This document shows positions 8,908 through 16,363 of a DNA stretch of 64,000 nt, piece by piece. The translations under genes and the position numbers were made by a program. The DNA is taken from positions 2,427,001 through 2,491,000 of the forward strand of contig NZ_CP013342.1 in the NCBI RefSeq assembly GCF_001610975.1. Direction: 5' to 3'. Source of the DNA: Sphingopyxis terrae subsp. terrae NBRC 15098. GTDB taxonomy: Bacteria > Pseudomonadota > Alphaproteobacteria > Sphingomonadales > Sphingomonadaceae. Position 1 is the stretch's first letter, and each line of letters begins with the position of its first letter. Below the pieces are notes generated by a model. It was not told the origin of the DNA, did no database searches, and saw only the letters and a program-made list of their open reading frames with translations.

Positions 8908-9228
8908 TTAAAAAGAAGCGTGCCGACGAAATGATCCCTCATAACTTTTAATCGCGGCCGATAGTTCGCGCTTCCTTCGCGCCAATGTGCGGCTCCTTAG
9001 GAATGCGATTGCGGCGAAAGTCAGCCCTACGCTGCCGAAGGTGCCGTCAAATCGGTCCAGTTTCGAGTAAGAATAGGCTTCGCCGACAATACCGACAAGC
9101 GCCGTTGCCCATGCGGCCCAAATCATGAAGCGCTCTCGATGCCACGAAATCGACTCTTCTGGTCGGCCACTCCGAGGATTACTTACATAGCCCTCGAACT
9201 CGAACAATGATGTCACAATCTTGAACAT
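8908..9228 (-). CDS. Hypothetical small membrane protein
   Basis: 106 residues with two likely membrane segments (about 36-58 and 66-84), a cytoplasmic-looking N-terminus (EFEGYVSNPRSGRPEES) and a basic C-terminus. The region has lower GC than its neighbours and I recognise no family. No strong RBS is evident at the ATG (9226-9228). It could be a recently acquired gene; the only support for coding is the open frame and the sensible hydrophobic pattern. Confidence 0.45.
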   Translation of the reverse strand: MFKIVTSLFEFEGYVSNPRSGRPEESISWHRERFMIWAAWATALVGIVGEAYSYSKLDRFDGTFGSVGLTFAAIAFLRSRTLARRKRELSAAIKSYEGSFRRHASF

Positions 9229-9285
9229 GGCTTTGAATTAACCGGGACCACGCACGTCCGCAACCGGTCACAACCCGCGCCCCAC

Positions 9286-10467
9286 TCACCCCGGATATCG
9301 GATCGCCAGCCTGTCCGCCGCCGCGACAGCGGCTGCCCGCGCGTCGTCAGTGGTGCCGCCCGCCACCTTTGCCAGTGCCACCCCCATGCGGCGATAGGGC
9401 CGCGTGACGGGTTTGCCGAAGAGGCGCGCGTCAACGGAGGTTTCGGCGTTCGGCGGCGTCAGGGCTTCGGCGAGGCCGGTGATCGCGAAATCACTTGCGT
9501 CGCGGTCGGCGAGCAGCACGGCGCTGGCGCTGGCTTGCGGCACGTCGACGGGCGGAATCGGCAATCCCAATATCGCGCGGGCATGAAGGTCGAATTCCGA
9601 ATATTGCTGCGAAATCAGCGTCACCATGCCGGTGTCGTGCGGGCGCGGGGAAAGTTCGGAGAAGATGACATCGTCGCCCTTCACGAAAAATTCGACCCCG
9701 AAAATGCCATGGCCGCCGAGCGCATCGACGACCTTCGTCGCCATCGCCTGCGCGGCTTGCAGCGCCGCCGCCGACATGGCCGCGGGTTGCCAGCTTTCGC
9801 GATAGTCGCCGCGTTCCTGCCGATGTCCGATCGGCGGGCAGAAGGCGACGCCGTCCTTGTGGCGCACCGTCAGCAGCGTGATCTCATAATCGAAATCGAT
9901 GAAGGCCTCGGCGATCACGCGCAGCCGGTCGCCGCGCATCCCGGCGGCCGCATAGTCCCATGCCGCGTCGATCCCGGCGGCGTCCTTCACCGTGCTCTGC
10001 CCCTTGCCCGAAGAGGACATCACCGGCTTCACGACGAGCGGAAAGCCGATCCGCGCCGCGGCGGCGGCGAGTTCTTCGCGGCTGGTGGCATATTCGAAGG
10101 TCGAGGTCGTCAGGCCCAGCTCGCTTGCGGCAAGGTCGCGGATCGCATCGCGGTTCATCGTGAGCTGGGCCGCGCGTGCCGAGGGGACGATGTGAAACCC
10201 TTCGGCCTCGAGTTCGGCCAGCACTTCGGTCCGGATCGCTTCGATCTCGGGCACGACATGGTCGGGGCGGTGCTTTTCGATCGCGGCACGCAGCGCGTCG
10301 CCATCGAGCATCGAGAAAACCTCGGCCTCGTCCGCGACCTGCATCGCGGGCGCGCCGGCGTAACTGTCGCAGGCGATCACATGGCAGCCGAGCCGTTTTG
10401 CCGAAATGACGAACTCGCGGCCAAGCTCGCCGGAACCGAGCAGGAGAATCTTTGCAGTGGGGGTCAT
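9286..10467 (-). CDS. purT: Formate-dependent phosphoribosylglycinamide formyltransferase
   Basis: 393 residues; ATP-grasp enzyme that makes formyl-GAR from GAR, formate and ATP in purine synthesis, an alternative to PurN. The N-terminal pre-ATP-grasp fold starts [23 protein letters not shown]-grasp landmarks include [18 protein letters not shown], an acidic [16 protein letters not shown] metal-binding segment and a C-terminal [13 protein letters not shown]. Its start overlaps the upstream GFA gene stop (ATGA), so the two form an operon. Confidence 0.94.
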   Translation of the reverse strand: MTPTAKILLLGSGELGREFVISAKRLGCHVIACDSYAGAPAMQVADEAEVFSMLDGDALRAAIEKHRPDHVVPEIEAIRTEVLAELEAEGFHIVPSARAAQLTMNRDAIRDLAASELGLTTSTFEYATSREELAAAAARIGFPLVVKPVMSSSGKGQSTVKDAAGIDAAWDYAAAGMRGDRLRVIAEAFIDFDYEITLLTVRHKDGVAFCPPIGHRQERGDYRESWQPAAMSAAALQAAQAMATKVVDALGGHGIFGVEFFVKGDDVIFSELSPRPHDTGMVTLISQQYSEFDLHARAILGLPIPPVDVPQASASAVLLADRDASDFAITGLAEALTPPNAETSVDARLFGKPVTRPYRRMGVALAKVAGGTTDDARAAAVAAADRLAIRYPG

Positions 10468-10955
10468 TCAGGCCATCTTTCGGTATCGTGGTCGGGATGT
10501 TGATGATTGGTCGCCGCGATCGCCGCGACAAGATCGGCCATGGTTTCCTCGGTCGTGCCTTCGGCCTGGATCGGCAGATCGGCGAAGACGGGCAGGCGGG
10601 CCTCCAGCCCGAACTGGAAACGCGGCGCGAAACGGCTGGGGTCGTCGAACGATCCCGTCGTCAGATTGATATGCTTGCTCTCGAAATAATCGTAGAGCAG
10701 CGGCGTGCCGCAATCGGCGCAGAAGCCGCGCGCCGCCTTGTCCGAACTGTTGAAGGTCGCGGGCGTCCCGCGCGTCCAGACGATGGCATCGCGCGGAACA
10801 CCGATCAGCGCGATAAAGAAATTGCCGGCGGCCTTCTGGCACATGCGGCAATGGCAGATATGCGACGTATCGAGCACCGCGCTGACGCGATAGCGCACCG
10901 CGCCGCACTGGCAGCCGCCGGAGGCATCGACCTCAAGTCGTTCGTGGCTGCCCAT
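10464..10955 (-). CDS. GFA / CENP-V fold zinc protein
   Basis: 163 residues with the Cys pattern of the glutathione-dependent formaldehyde-activating (GFA/CENP-V) fold: [21 protein letters not shown] and [13 protein letters not shown]. The best-known member, Gfa, speeds S-hydroxymethylglutathione formation, but most family members have no proven activity. Gene order gfa-purT with a 4-bp overlap ties it to a formate-using enzyme. A link between one-carbon detoxification and formate use is tempting but is inference. A 13-bp perfect inverted repeat lies just upstream. Confidence 0.82.
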   Translation of the reverse strand: MGSHERLEVDASGGCQCGAVRYRVSAVLDTSHICHCRMCQKAAGNFFIALIGVPRDAIVWTRGTPATFNSSDKAARGFCADCGTPLLYDYFESKHINLTTGSFDDPSRFAPRFQFGLEARLPVFADLPIQAEGTTEETMADLVAAIAATNHQHPDHDTERWPE

Positions 10956-10972
10956 GATGCGTCACTCCCATG

Positions 10973-11011
10973 CAAATATTTATCGCTCCGTGAGGCGCCG
11001 ATAAATATTTG
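10973..11011. repeat. Perfect 13-bp AT-rich inverted repeat upstream of gfa-purT
   Basis: CAAATATTTATCG (10973-10985) and its exact complement CGATAAATATTTG (10999-11011) flank a 13-base loop, 18 bp upstream of the GFA start codon. The right arm is followed by an A8 tract on the plus strand. It could be an operator or a leader hairpin for the gfa-purT operon, or the edge of a lost mobile element, since the adjoining kilobase is decayed. Confidence 0.7.
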
Positions 11012-11516
11012 AAAAAAAATTGGTCAGAGTTGACCGACAGGCGCCTCGTCAGATTCTTATGCTTTTGAAAATGAGCGAAAATTTGCCGATTTTAAAGTCT
11101 CGCTTTCAAAGGCAATCGGTAGAGCTAGATGATGAATCCGGCTTTTTTTCCGGTCTCCGCCCTTCCAATCGAATCGCTGATGCCGGAGTTATTCTCTTAC
11201 ATCGACCAGTTCAATTGTTGCTTCACTGCCGGACTTGGGCAGCGATACCGCACATACCGTCAGTCGATCTGCCTTCCCCCAACTATTCTGGCATGCAACG
11301 TCCGCTTCGTGCCTCATGTCGGCCGTTCCGACATAGATTGGTGAGCGTCCGAAGGTGGACTTTGCACATGCGGCGGATTCAAAAGGTCCCTTCGGTCGGC
11401 CATATGAACGAACGAGCCGGTAGTATCTTAAAGCTCCAGCGGCGCCCTCTATGGATGTGCGGAAGGCGCGGCGTACGTTGTCGCAGGCCTGAATCGCAAG
11501 GAGATGAGGACGACTT

Positions 11517-11582
11517 TTGGGGCTGTTCGACCTCACAGGGAAGGTCGCGCTGGTGACCGGCGGCAATGGCTGTATCTGGCTC
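11517..11582 (+). pseudogene. N-terminal remnant of a short-chain dehydrogenase
   Basis: The frame from the TTG at 11517 reads GLFDLTGKVALVTGGNGCIW after the start residue, a classic SDR opening in which TGxxxGIG has decayed to TGGNGCIW. An AAGGAG lies just upstream (11498-11503). After about 22 codons the similarity ends. A neighbouring frame then reads IHRIAEEGYRIVLGG, which also looks like SDR sequence, so a frameshift or a fused second remnant is likely. It cannot encode a working enzyme. Confidence 0.5.
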
Positions 11583-11985
11583 GGTGATCCACCGCATTGC
11601 CGAGGAGGGCTATCGCATCGTGCTGGGCGGAGGGCATGTCAAAACCATTTGAGCAGCTTGTGGCTATCCGGACGAAGACCGGGAGCTTCGCCAAAAGCAG
11701 CGGCAGCGCGGCCTTGACGGGGCCTAAGATCAGGGAACATTCGTTCGCCTCGATATTTGCCACGCAATTTTCCTACGTGCCAAGGGGTTGGCGCGCGGTT
11801 CGCTGCGACGATCCGCGTGCTCTGCCAATCCACCCGGTGGCGAGGCAAAATTGATCATAATCGCGTGCTGCCTGCCCGCCGATCCAGGTGCATGGCGACA
11901 ACGTGCCGGGACGCGGTCATGTGGCGCAGCTCCTACCCTACCGATATTATATGGGGAGTCCGGCCTGGCGTCTTGCGCGCTGCTG

Positions 11986-12411
11986 TCAGCCTTGGCGCCC
12001 TTGCTTGGTCGCCCCCGCGGCCAGTCCGCCGGCAACGGCGCTGCGCAGGCAACGCTCGATTGTCTCGAGCCCCGCCTCGGTCAGCGAGAGGAGAACGACG
12101 CGGGCATCGCTCGCGGCGCGTCGGCGTTCGATCAACCCCAGTTCGGTAAGCTTGCCGATCCATCGCAGCGCCGTCGTCGCGGGTACGGCGGCCGCAATGC
12201 ACAGGCTGTGCACGCTGACCGCGCGCCGTTCGCCGCGCTGGATATAGAGATCGAGCAGCATGTCCCACGCCGGCTCGGCAAAAATGTCGAGACCGAATAT
12301 CTGCTCGCGTCGCCGCCTGAAGGCATATTGCGCTTGGGCAAAGGCGATCAGAGGGGCGTCGATGTCGCACTCGACGAGGCGCAATGTCGGTGTCTCGCGC
12401 TGCCAGCTCAT
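11986..12411 (-). CDS. MarR-like winged-helix regulator
   Basis: 141 residues. A winged-helix domain of MarR type: AEPAWDMLLDLYIQRGERR, recognition-helix region AAVPATTALRWIGKLTELGL, and wing IERRRAASDARVVLLSLTEAGL (about residues 46-122). Its ATG overlaps the stop of the RadC-like gene (ATGA), so the two are translated together. Autoregulation or control of the adjacent JAB-domain operon would fit, but no operator is evident. Confidence 0.75.
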   Translation of the reverse strand: MSWQRETPTLRLVECDIDAPLIAFAQAQYAFRRRREQIFGLDIFAEPAWDMLLDLYIQRGERRAVSVHSLCIAAAVPATTALRWIGKLTELGLIERRRAASDARVVLLSLTEAGLETIERCLRSAVAGGLAAGATKQGRQG

Positions 12412-13175
12412 AGCAGCCCCCTGGCGCGCATGCTCACGACGCGGCCCCCGCCGACGATCAGATGATCGTGCAAGCGAATATCGACCGCGGCAAGCAGTCC
12501 GCCGATCTTGGCGGTGAACGCCTCGTCGGCAGCGCTCGGCTCGCTCGATCCCGACGGATGATTATGCGCGAGGATCACCCCGTGCGCCTCCGCCTCGAAG
12601 GCATGCGCGAGAAGCGCACGCAGCGACGCGGAGACGTGGGTGATCGTCCCGTCGGCGATCTGTTCGTCAGCTATATAGTCGGAAACGCTGTCGACAAATA
12701 TCGCATGAAGTCGCTCGGTCGGAGCGTCGTTCAGTTGGATCAGCAAATAATCGTGCAGCCGTGAATCGCCGGCATGTACCGGGCTGCGCGCGCTTTGCTC
12801 GCGCAGCCCGGCCATGACAAGGGCCCGCGCCGCGGCGATTGAGCCGGCCAGGTGCTCGTCGCCGTCAAGAGCGCCTGACAGCTGTCGCGGCGAAGCAGCG
12901 AGGGCGCGGCCAAGGCCCCCGAAATGCGTGATCAGTTGGCGGGCGGCCGTGGTAGCGCGCTCGGCGGCGAAGGGGGCGAGGAGCTCCGCCAGGACGGATA
13001 CGGCCCGTGGCGTCGCTGTCGACGCGCGTGGCGCCAGATCCCGAACCCCAGGATCGGCAAGATGATATAAAAGGGAGCATAGACCATCAACCCGTAAGCG
13101 AGCTTTGGGAAGCTGGTGGTCAGTTCGCGCGAGAAATGCCCGATCACCGAGACGAGCTGGAAGGCGGCTAGCCAT
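12408..13175 (-). CDS. RadC/JAB-domain protein (start uncertain)
   Basis: The C-terminal half is a JAMM/RadC domain with an intact metal site: HNHPSGSSEPSAAD gives HxH and the distal Asp, and FVDSVSDYIADEQIADGTIT precedes it. An N-terminal helix-hairpin-helix-like part (ARQLITHFGGLGRALAASPRQL) matches the usual RadC layout. RadC proteins are widespread; a repair role is unproven. The only ATG in frame (13175) lies 244 bp inside the upstream membrane-protein gene. From codon ~51 on the protein looks native; before that it looks like the shadow of the other gene. A non-standard start near 13037 (CTG) or 13013 (ACG) is possible. Confidence 0.75.
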   Translation of the reverse strand: MASRLPARLGDRAFLARTDHQLPKARLRVDGLCSLLYHLADPGVRDLAPRASTATPRAVSVLAELLAPFAAERATTAARQLITHFGGLGRALAASPRQLSGALDGDEHLAGSIAAARALVMAGLREQSARSPVHAGDSRLHDYLLIQLNDAPTERLHAIFVDSVSDYIADEQIADGTITHVSASLRALLAHAFEAEAHGVILAHNHPSGSSEPSAADEAFTAKIGGLLAAVDIRLHDHLIVGGGRVVSMRARGLL

Positions 13176-13435
13176 AATGGATATATCCTGTTCGCCCAGA
13201 GCGCGACGGCAATGAAGCCCGCCGCCATCATGAGGTCGAATGTCAGGTGACCGATGTCGACCGATCCGTAGATCGCGCCATGGCCCGCCAAAAGGTGATA
13301 GACGGGGTCGGCGAGGGTCACGAAGCCAAGAATTGCCACGCAGATCTGTTCGGGTGCCGCTCCCCAGCGCAGTGCTGCTGCACCGAAGAGAAGCATCATC
13401 ACCAGATTTGCTATTTGAAGCCGGTCCATCGGCAC
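12932..13435 (-). CDS. Hypothetical multi-pass membrane protein
   Basis: 167 residues with four or five hydrophobic segments between residues 8 and 130 (ANLVMMLLFGAAALRWGA, ICVAILGFVTLADPVYHLLA, HLTFDLMMAAGFIAVALWA, LWLAAFQLVSVIGHF, YAPFYIILPILGFGIW). The last ~35 residues are Arg/Ser/Pro-rich and overlap the RadC-like frame, so the native end may lie earlier or the two genes may have been fused by a deletion. No family was recognised. It is first in the apparent operon with the JAB and MarR genes. Confidence 0.6.
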   Translation of the reverse strand: MPMDRLQIANLVMMLLFGAAALRWGAAPEQICVAILGFVTLADPVYHLLAGHGAIYGSVDIGHLTFDLMMAAGFIAVALWANRIYPLWLAAFQLVSVIGHFSRELTTSFPKLAYGLMVYAPFYIILPILGFGIWRHARRQRRHGPYPSWRSSSPPSPPSALPRPPAN

Positions 13436-13611
13436 AGCGTGGCGCGGCGCAGCGGACGGGTCAACGCCTGGGCGATTGTAAGGCGCGCCGAAGTCTCGTC
13501 GGCGCCGCGAATCTGGTGACGAGACCGCTCCATAAACTGAGTGTTGCCTTCATTGTCTTTCCCCTCGCAGCGGCGCCCGCGGCCGATGCATTCCAATGGA
13601 CAGGGGATCGG

Positions 13612-14154
13612 TCAGCCGTTCACGATATCCGCAAGCGCTCTGGCGACGCCAAGGCCGACCGCCAGACTGGCAAGGATCGCGAGCAGAATGATCGCGATCG
13701 CCGCACCGCGGGATAGCATGGCGTTGCTGCCATCGAGCATCCCCGGGACGACGCGCGGCTGCGGCATCTCCTCGGCCCAGGGCGCATCCAACCGAACGGC
13801 GATGCTGTCCCGAAGCCTGGCGGCCGTCTCGCCCGCATCGCTCCCGTCCCCGGTCTTCCCGAATGCAGCGCGTGCGCCTAGCTGTATAAATCCGTCATCA
13901 TTTTCTACACATGGTACGGAGGCCTCCGCATCCGGCGCCATGCGATTGCGCCAGTCGCGATAGCGCCGCACAAGCTCGTGTCGCGTAATGCCGCCGAGGC
14001 GCAGACGCAGCACTTCGATGCGCCGGTTGATCGCGGGCTCGCTGACCGCGAGCGCACCCGCGATCTCCTTGCTGGTACGATTATTGGCGAGCAGTTCGAG
14101 CACGGCCCGCTGCTTTTCGGTCGCAAATGTAAAATCGTCTTCGCTGTCGCCCAC
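13612..14154 (-). CDS. LuxR-type HTH protein with C-terminal membrane helix
   Basis: 180 residues. A LuxR/GerE-type HTH lies at the extreme N-terminus (about 8-70): FTFATEKQRAVLELLANNRTSKEIAGALAVSEPAINRRIEVLR. A linker of about 80 residues follows, then one strong membrane helix (AAIAIILLAILASLAVGLGVA, about 148-168). HTH-first, helix-last architecture suggests a membrane-tethered regulator with its DNA-binding domain inside the cell. There is no receiver or ligand domain. It shares its strand with the membrane protein/JAB/MarR operon 176 bp downstream. Confidence 0.8.
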   Translation of the reverse strand: MGDSEDDFTFATEKQRAVLELLANNRTSKEIAGALAVSEPAINRRIEVLRLRLGGITRHELVRRYRDWRNRMAPDAEASVPCVENDDGFIQLGARAAFGKTGDGSDAGETAARLRDSIAVRLDAPWAEEMPQPRVVPGMLDGSNAMLSRGAAIAIILLAILASLAVGLGVARALADIVNG

Positions 14155-14411
14155 GCGCTTCCCTCATCGGTGTTGAACCTAGCATAACCATCTGCGCTGA
14201 TCGCAATCAATGATCGGGAGTTTTTTGGTTGAATCGGGGCGTCGAAGAGCCGGGATGCCGATTATGAACCGCTGCACCTTTCAGGATATGAAACGCGTTG
14301 CCTGAAGGCGCTGGCTGCCTTCGGGTCACGCTTTTTTGTTGAGCGCTTGACGGATAGCCGCCGACGACCCACATTCCCCTTATCGTTCAACAACGGAAAG
14401 GAGGTGGTCTG

Positions 14412-14486
14412 ATGTCTCATTGTCATATGCCGCATGCGGCAACGCTGATGAGCTTGGCCTCCGCCATGGAGCGGCCGCTTATCTGA
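14412..14486 (+). CDS. 24-residue small ORF with near-perfect Shine-Dalgarno
   Basis: The ATG at 14412 follows GAAAGGAGGTGGTCTG, almost an exact complement of the 16S rRNA 3' tail. The peptide is MSHCHMPHAATLMSLASAME followed by RPLI and a TGA stop. It is rich in His, Met and Cys near the N-terminus, a composition that could bind metal. A TTGACG at 14347 lies upstream as a possible -35, and a hairpin terminator begins 27 bp after the stop, so this could be a self-contained small gene or a leader peptide. Too short to assign by family. Confidence 0.45.
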   Translation: MSHCHMPHAATLMSLASAMERPLI

Positions 14487-14512
14487 GCAAAGCCCCTGTT
14501 GGCTGACAATGG

Positions 14513-14540
14513 AAAGGCCGTCCCGCAAGGGGCGGCCTTT
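14513..14540. terminator. Hairpin terminator, probably bidirectional
   Basis: AAAGGCCGTCCC-GCAA-GGGGCGGCCTTT forms a 12-bp near-perfect stem with a tetraloop, an A-tract at its 5' side and a T-tract at its 3' side. It lies 12 bp beyond the stop of the TetR gene (minus strand) and 27 bp beyond the small ORF (plus strand), so it could serve both. Confidence 0.75.
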
Positions 14541-14552
14541 CACGTACCGCGA

Positions 14553-15116
14553 TCAGCGAGGACGACCGAGATGGGAGATAGCGCGCGCGGCGCGCGCCGC
14601 CAGATCGGGCCCGCGGCCGATGTCGATGATCGCGAGACCGTCAACCGCCGCGACGATCATCGCGGCGACGGCCTGCCGATCGGCGGCCTCGTCAATCGCA
14701 AGATGCGCCTCGACCCATGCCAGGAAGCCGGCCAGCATCGCTTCAGCGATGGCGGGGAAAGGGGCTTCGCCGCGGCCCGCCGCTGCAATCATCTGAACCC
14801 ATAGTCGCATATAGGGCCGGATTTCGGCGCGCGTGACGAGTGCCCCGGCCCGTTCGAGGAGGGCAAGCGGCGCGAGCCTCTCGCCTTCGCCGACCGCTTC
14901 GCCAATATGCCCGGCAAGGTCCGCGGCGATCCGCTGCGCGGCGCAGCCCAGCACCTCGGCCTTGTCGGTGAAATAATAAAGCAGCATCCGGTCGCTGACC
15001 GCCGCCGCGCGCGCGAGCTCGCGCAAACTCGTCTGCGCGAGCCCATGGTCGAGCAAATGCGCTGCCAGAGCGGCCTCGACCCGTGCACGCTGTTCTTCGC
15101 GGCTGACCATCTTCAC
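14553..15116 (-). CDS. TetR/AcrR-family transcriptional regulator
   Basis: 187 residues. The N-terminal HTH (about 10-55) reads ALAAHLLDHGLAQTSLRELARAAAVSDRMLLYYFTDKAEVL, the standard TetR helix arrangement ending in the YYFTDKxEVL tail. The remaining helices form the ligand-binding/dimer domain. It is divergently transcribed from three small membrane-protein genes. The 47-bp gap holds an 18-bp palindrome (15148-15165), the likely operator, so autoregulation and repression of the membrane genes is the simplest model. Confidence 0.88.
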   Translation of the reverse strand: MKMVSREEQRARVEAALAAHLLDHGLAQTSLRELARAAAVSDRMLLYYFTDKAEVLGCAAQRIAADLAGHIGEAVGEGERLAPLALLERAGALVTRAEIRPYMRLWVQMIAAAGRGEAPFPAIAEAMLAGFLAWVEAHLAIDEAADRQAVAAMIVAAVDGLAIIDIGRGPDLAARAARAISHLGRPR

Positions 15117-15147
15117 CTCTTGCGCCCGCTGCTAGCGATCGATATGA

Positions 15148-15165
15148 ATGTAGCAACTGCTACAT
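15148..15165. promoter_or_regulatory. Putative TetR operator palindrome
   Basis: ATGTAGCA-AC-TGCTACAT is a perfect 18-bp inverted repeat in the short divergent gap. Its last two bases are the first two of the ATG of the gene at 15164, so a bound repressor would cover that gene's translation start and probably its promoter. Assignment to the adjacent TetR is by position. Confidence 0.65.
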
Positions 15166-15607
15166 GGATTCGTATCTCATGATGTACGGACCTGACCATC
15201 AGCTGTTCGAGGTTGCGCCCATTGGCGCGGCGCTGGTCTTTATCGCTTTCATCTTCATCAAAATCGCGGGCCCGGCCAGAGCGCGCGGTAGCTGGCTATT
15301 GGCGGCGGCAACGTCATCGCTCTTCGCGATCTGGAGCGGTTATGCCGTGCTTACCGGCGGTTGGGCCGGCTTTTGGCCGCTTCATCAGGCCGGCGTTTGG
15401 GGCAATCAGATCTGGTTCGATCTGCTGCTCGCGGTCGGCACCGCCTGGTCGCTGCTCCTGCCGCGCGCGCGATCGGTCGGGATGCGGGTGGTCCCTTGGA
15501 CCCTCTTCGTCCTTGCGACCGGCAGCATCGGCCTTTGTGCGATGCTCGCGCGCTGTCTTTATCTGGAAGCATCGCCGCAGGGCGAATTGGGAGGGGATTT
15601 GGCATGA
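15164..15607 (+). CDS. Small membrane protein, first of three under TetR
   Basis: 147 residues, four predicted membrane segments (LFEVAPIGAALVFIAFIFIKI, SWLLAAATSSLFAIWSGYAVL, FDLLLAVGTAWSLLLP, TLFVLATGSIGLCAMLARCL). It begins at the ATG beside the palindrome. The stop overlaps the next ATG (ATGA). I recognise no family; the operon layout suggests the three proteins act together, possibly as a small membrane complex. Confidence 0.72.
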   Translation: MDSYLMMYGPDHQLFEVAPIGAALVFIAFIFIKIAGPARARGSWLLAAATSSLFAIWSGYAVLTGGWAGFWPLHQAGVWGNQIWFDLLLAVGTAWSLLLPRARSVGMRVVPWTLFVLATGSIGLCAMLARCLYLEASPQGELGGDLA

Positions 15608-15948
15608 CCTTGTTTCGGCTGTTTCTGGCGACCTGTTTGGTCGTCATCATCGCCTATACCGGCGTCACCATCGCGCATCACGGCTGGAATCTGCTGCCGG
15701 TCTTTTTCGGCGACATGGCGGCAATGCGTTGGCCCGGCCAGTTCAATCTCGACTTCTTCTGCTTCCTGCTGCTCTCGGGCATCTGGACCGCGTGGCGGGG
15801 GCATTTCAGCGCGGTATCGCTTCTGCTGGGCCTCGTCGCGGTTTTTGGCGGGATGCTGTTCCTGTCACTCTATCTCTTGTGGCTGAGCTACCGATGCCGC
15901 TGCGATGCGCGGGCGATGCTGCTCGGTCCGGTGCGCGCACAAGGCTGA
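15604..15948 (+). CDS. Small membrane protein, second of three
   Basis: 114 residues with three hydrophobic segments (LFLATCLVVIIAYTGVTIA, FCFLLLSGIWTAW, AVSLLLGLVAVFGGMLFLSLYLLWL) and a Cys-containing basic tail (SYRCRCDARAM). Translation is coupled to the preceding gene through ATGA. Unrecognised family; hydrophobic but with conserved-looking NLDFFCF and WRGHFS segments between helices. Confidence 0.72.
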   Translation: MTLFRLFLATCLVVIIAYTGVTIAHHGWNLLPVFFGDMAAMRWPGQFNLDFFCFLLLSGIWTAWRGHFSAVSLLLGLVAVFGGMLFLSLYLLWLSYRCRCDARAMLLGPVRAQG

Positions 15949-15951
15949 ACC

Positions 15952-16302
15952 ATGACGCCGATGCTTTACGTCTCGCTCCTGCTCAACGTCGCGGTCCTCA
16001 TACCGGTTTGCCTGGGTCTTGCGCGCGGCGCCCGCTGGGCCGACGAGGCATGGGGGCCGCCGAGTCCGGCGCGGGGCATATTGCTCAGCATCTATGCCGC
16101 GATCCTGATCCTGTCGGTGCTGCTGCTGTTGCTCGGCCAGCCGTTGCTCGCCGCGCCACTGCTCGCGGTGCAGATACTTTACAAGCTGATGGCGCCCTTC
16201 ATCGTGCGAGACTGGCGCAATCCTGTCATCCTGAGCAATCTCGCTATCGCGGCGGTTCATTGCGTGACGCTTGCCGGGCTTTGGTCTGGCTTGCGTCTCT
16301 GA
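15952..16302 (+). CDS. Small membrane protein, third of three
   Basis: 116 residues and about four membrane segments (LYVSLLLNVAVLIPVCLGLA, GILLSIYAAILILSVLLLLL, LLAAPLLAVQILYKLMAPF, LAIAAVHCVTLAGLW). It starts 3 bp after the previous stop. Unrecognised family. The gene ends ahead of a strong GC hairpin (16324-16355) that separates it from the convergent fasciclin gene. Confidence 0.72.
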   Translation: MTPMLYVSLLLNVAVLIPVCLGLARGARWADEAWGPPSPARGILLSIYAAILILSVLLLLLGQPLLAAPLLAVQILYKLMAPFIVRDWRNPVILSNLAIAAVHCVTLAGLWSGLRL

Positions 16303-16323
16303 ACATCCGCTTCGCTGTAAAGA

Positions 16324-16355
16324 GCCCCCCCGCCGCGCAGCGTGCAGCGGGGGGC
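16324..16355. terminator. GC-rich hairpin between convergent genes
   Basis: A run GCCCCCCCGC is matched by GCAGCGGGGGGC, giving a strong, slightly imperfect stem in the 61-bp gap between the membrane-protein operon (plus) and the fasciclin gene (minus). There is no long T-tract, so strength as an intrinsic terminator is uncertain. Confidence 0.55.
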
Positions 16356-16363
16356 GCATCGCT

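Larger units (their letters stand above)
10956..11985. other. About 1 kb without an intact gene; decayed DNA
   Basis: No frame in this stretch gives a convincing protein, although some stay open for 70-180 codons by chance. The first ~250 bases after the inverted repeat are AT-richer than the rest of the window. A recognisable scrap is the short-chain-dehydrogenase N-terminus at 11517-11582. I read the stretch as the remains of genes lost by deletion and point mutation. Confidence 0.5.
14155..14552. other. Intergenic region holding a small ORF and a terminator
   Basis: No protein longer than about 30 residues is supported here. The stretch contains a 24-codon ORF with a near-perfect Shine-Dalgarno (14412-14486) and a strong hairpin (14513-14540), both listed separately. 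Confidence 0.6.

Noticed and set aside
11020-11566. Overlapping open frames on both strands in the decayed zone (up to 178 codons)
   Set aside because: Neither has a domain, signal peptide, RBS or consistent codon usage.
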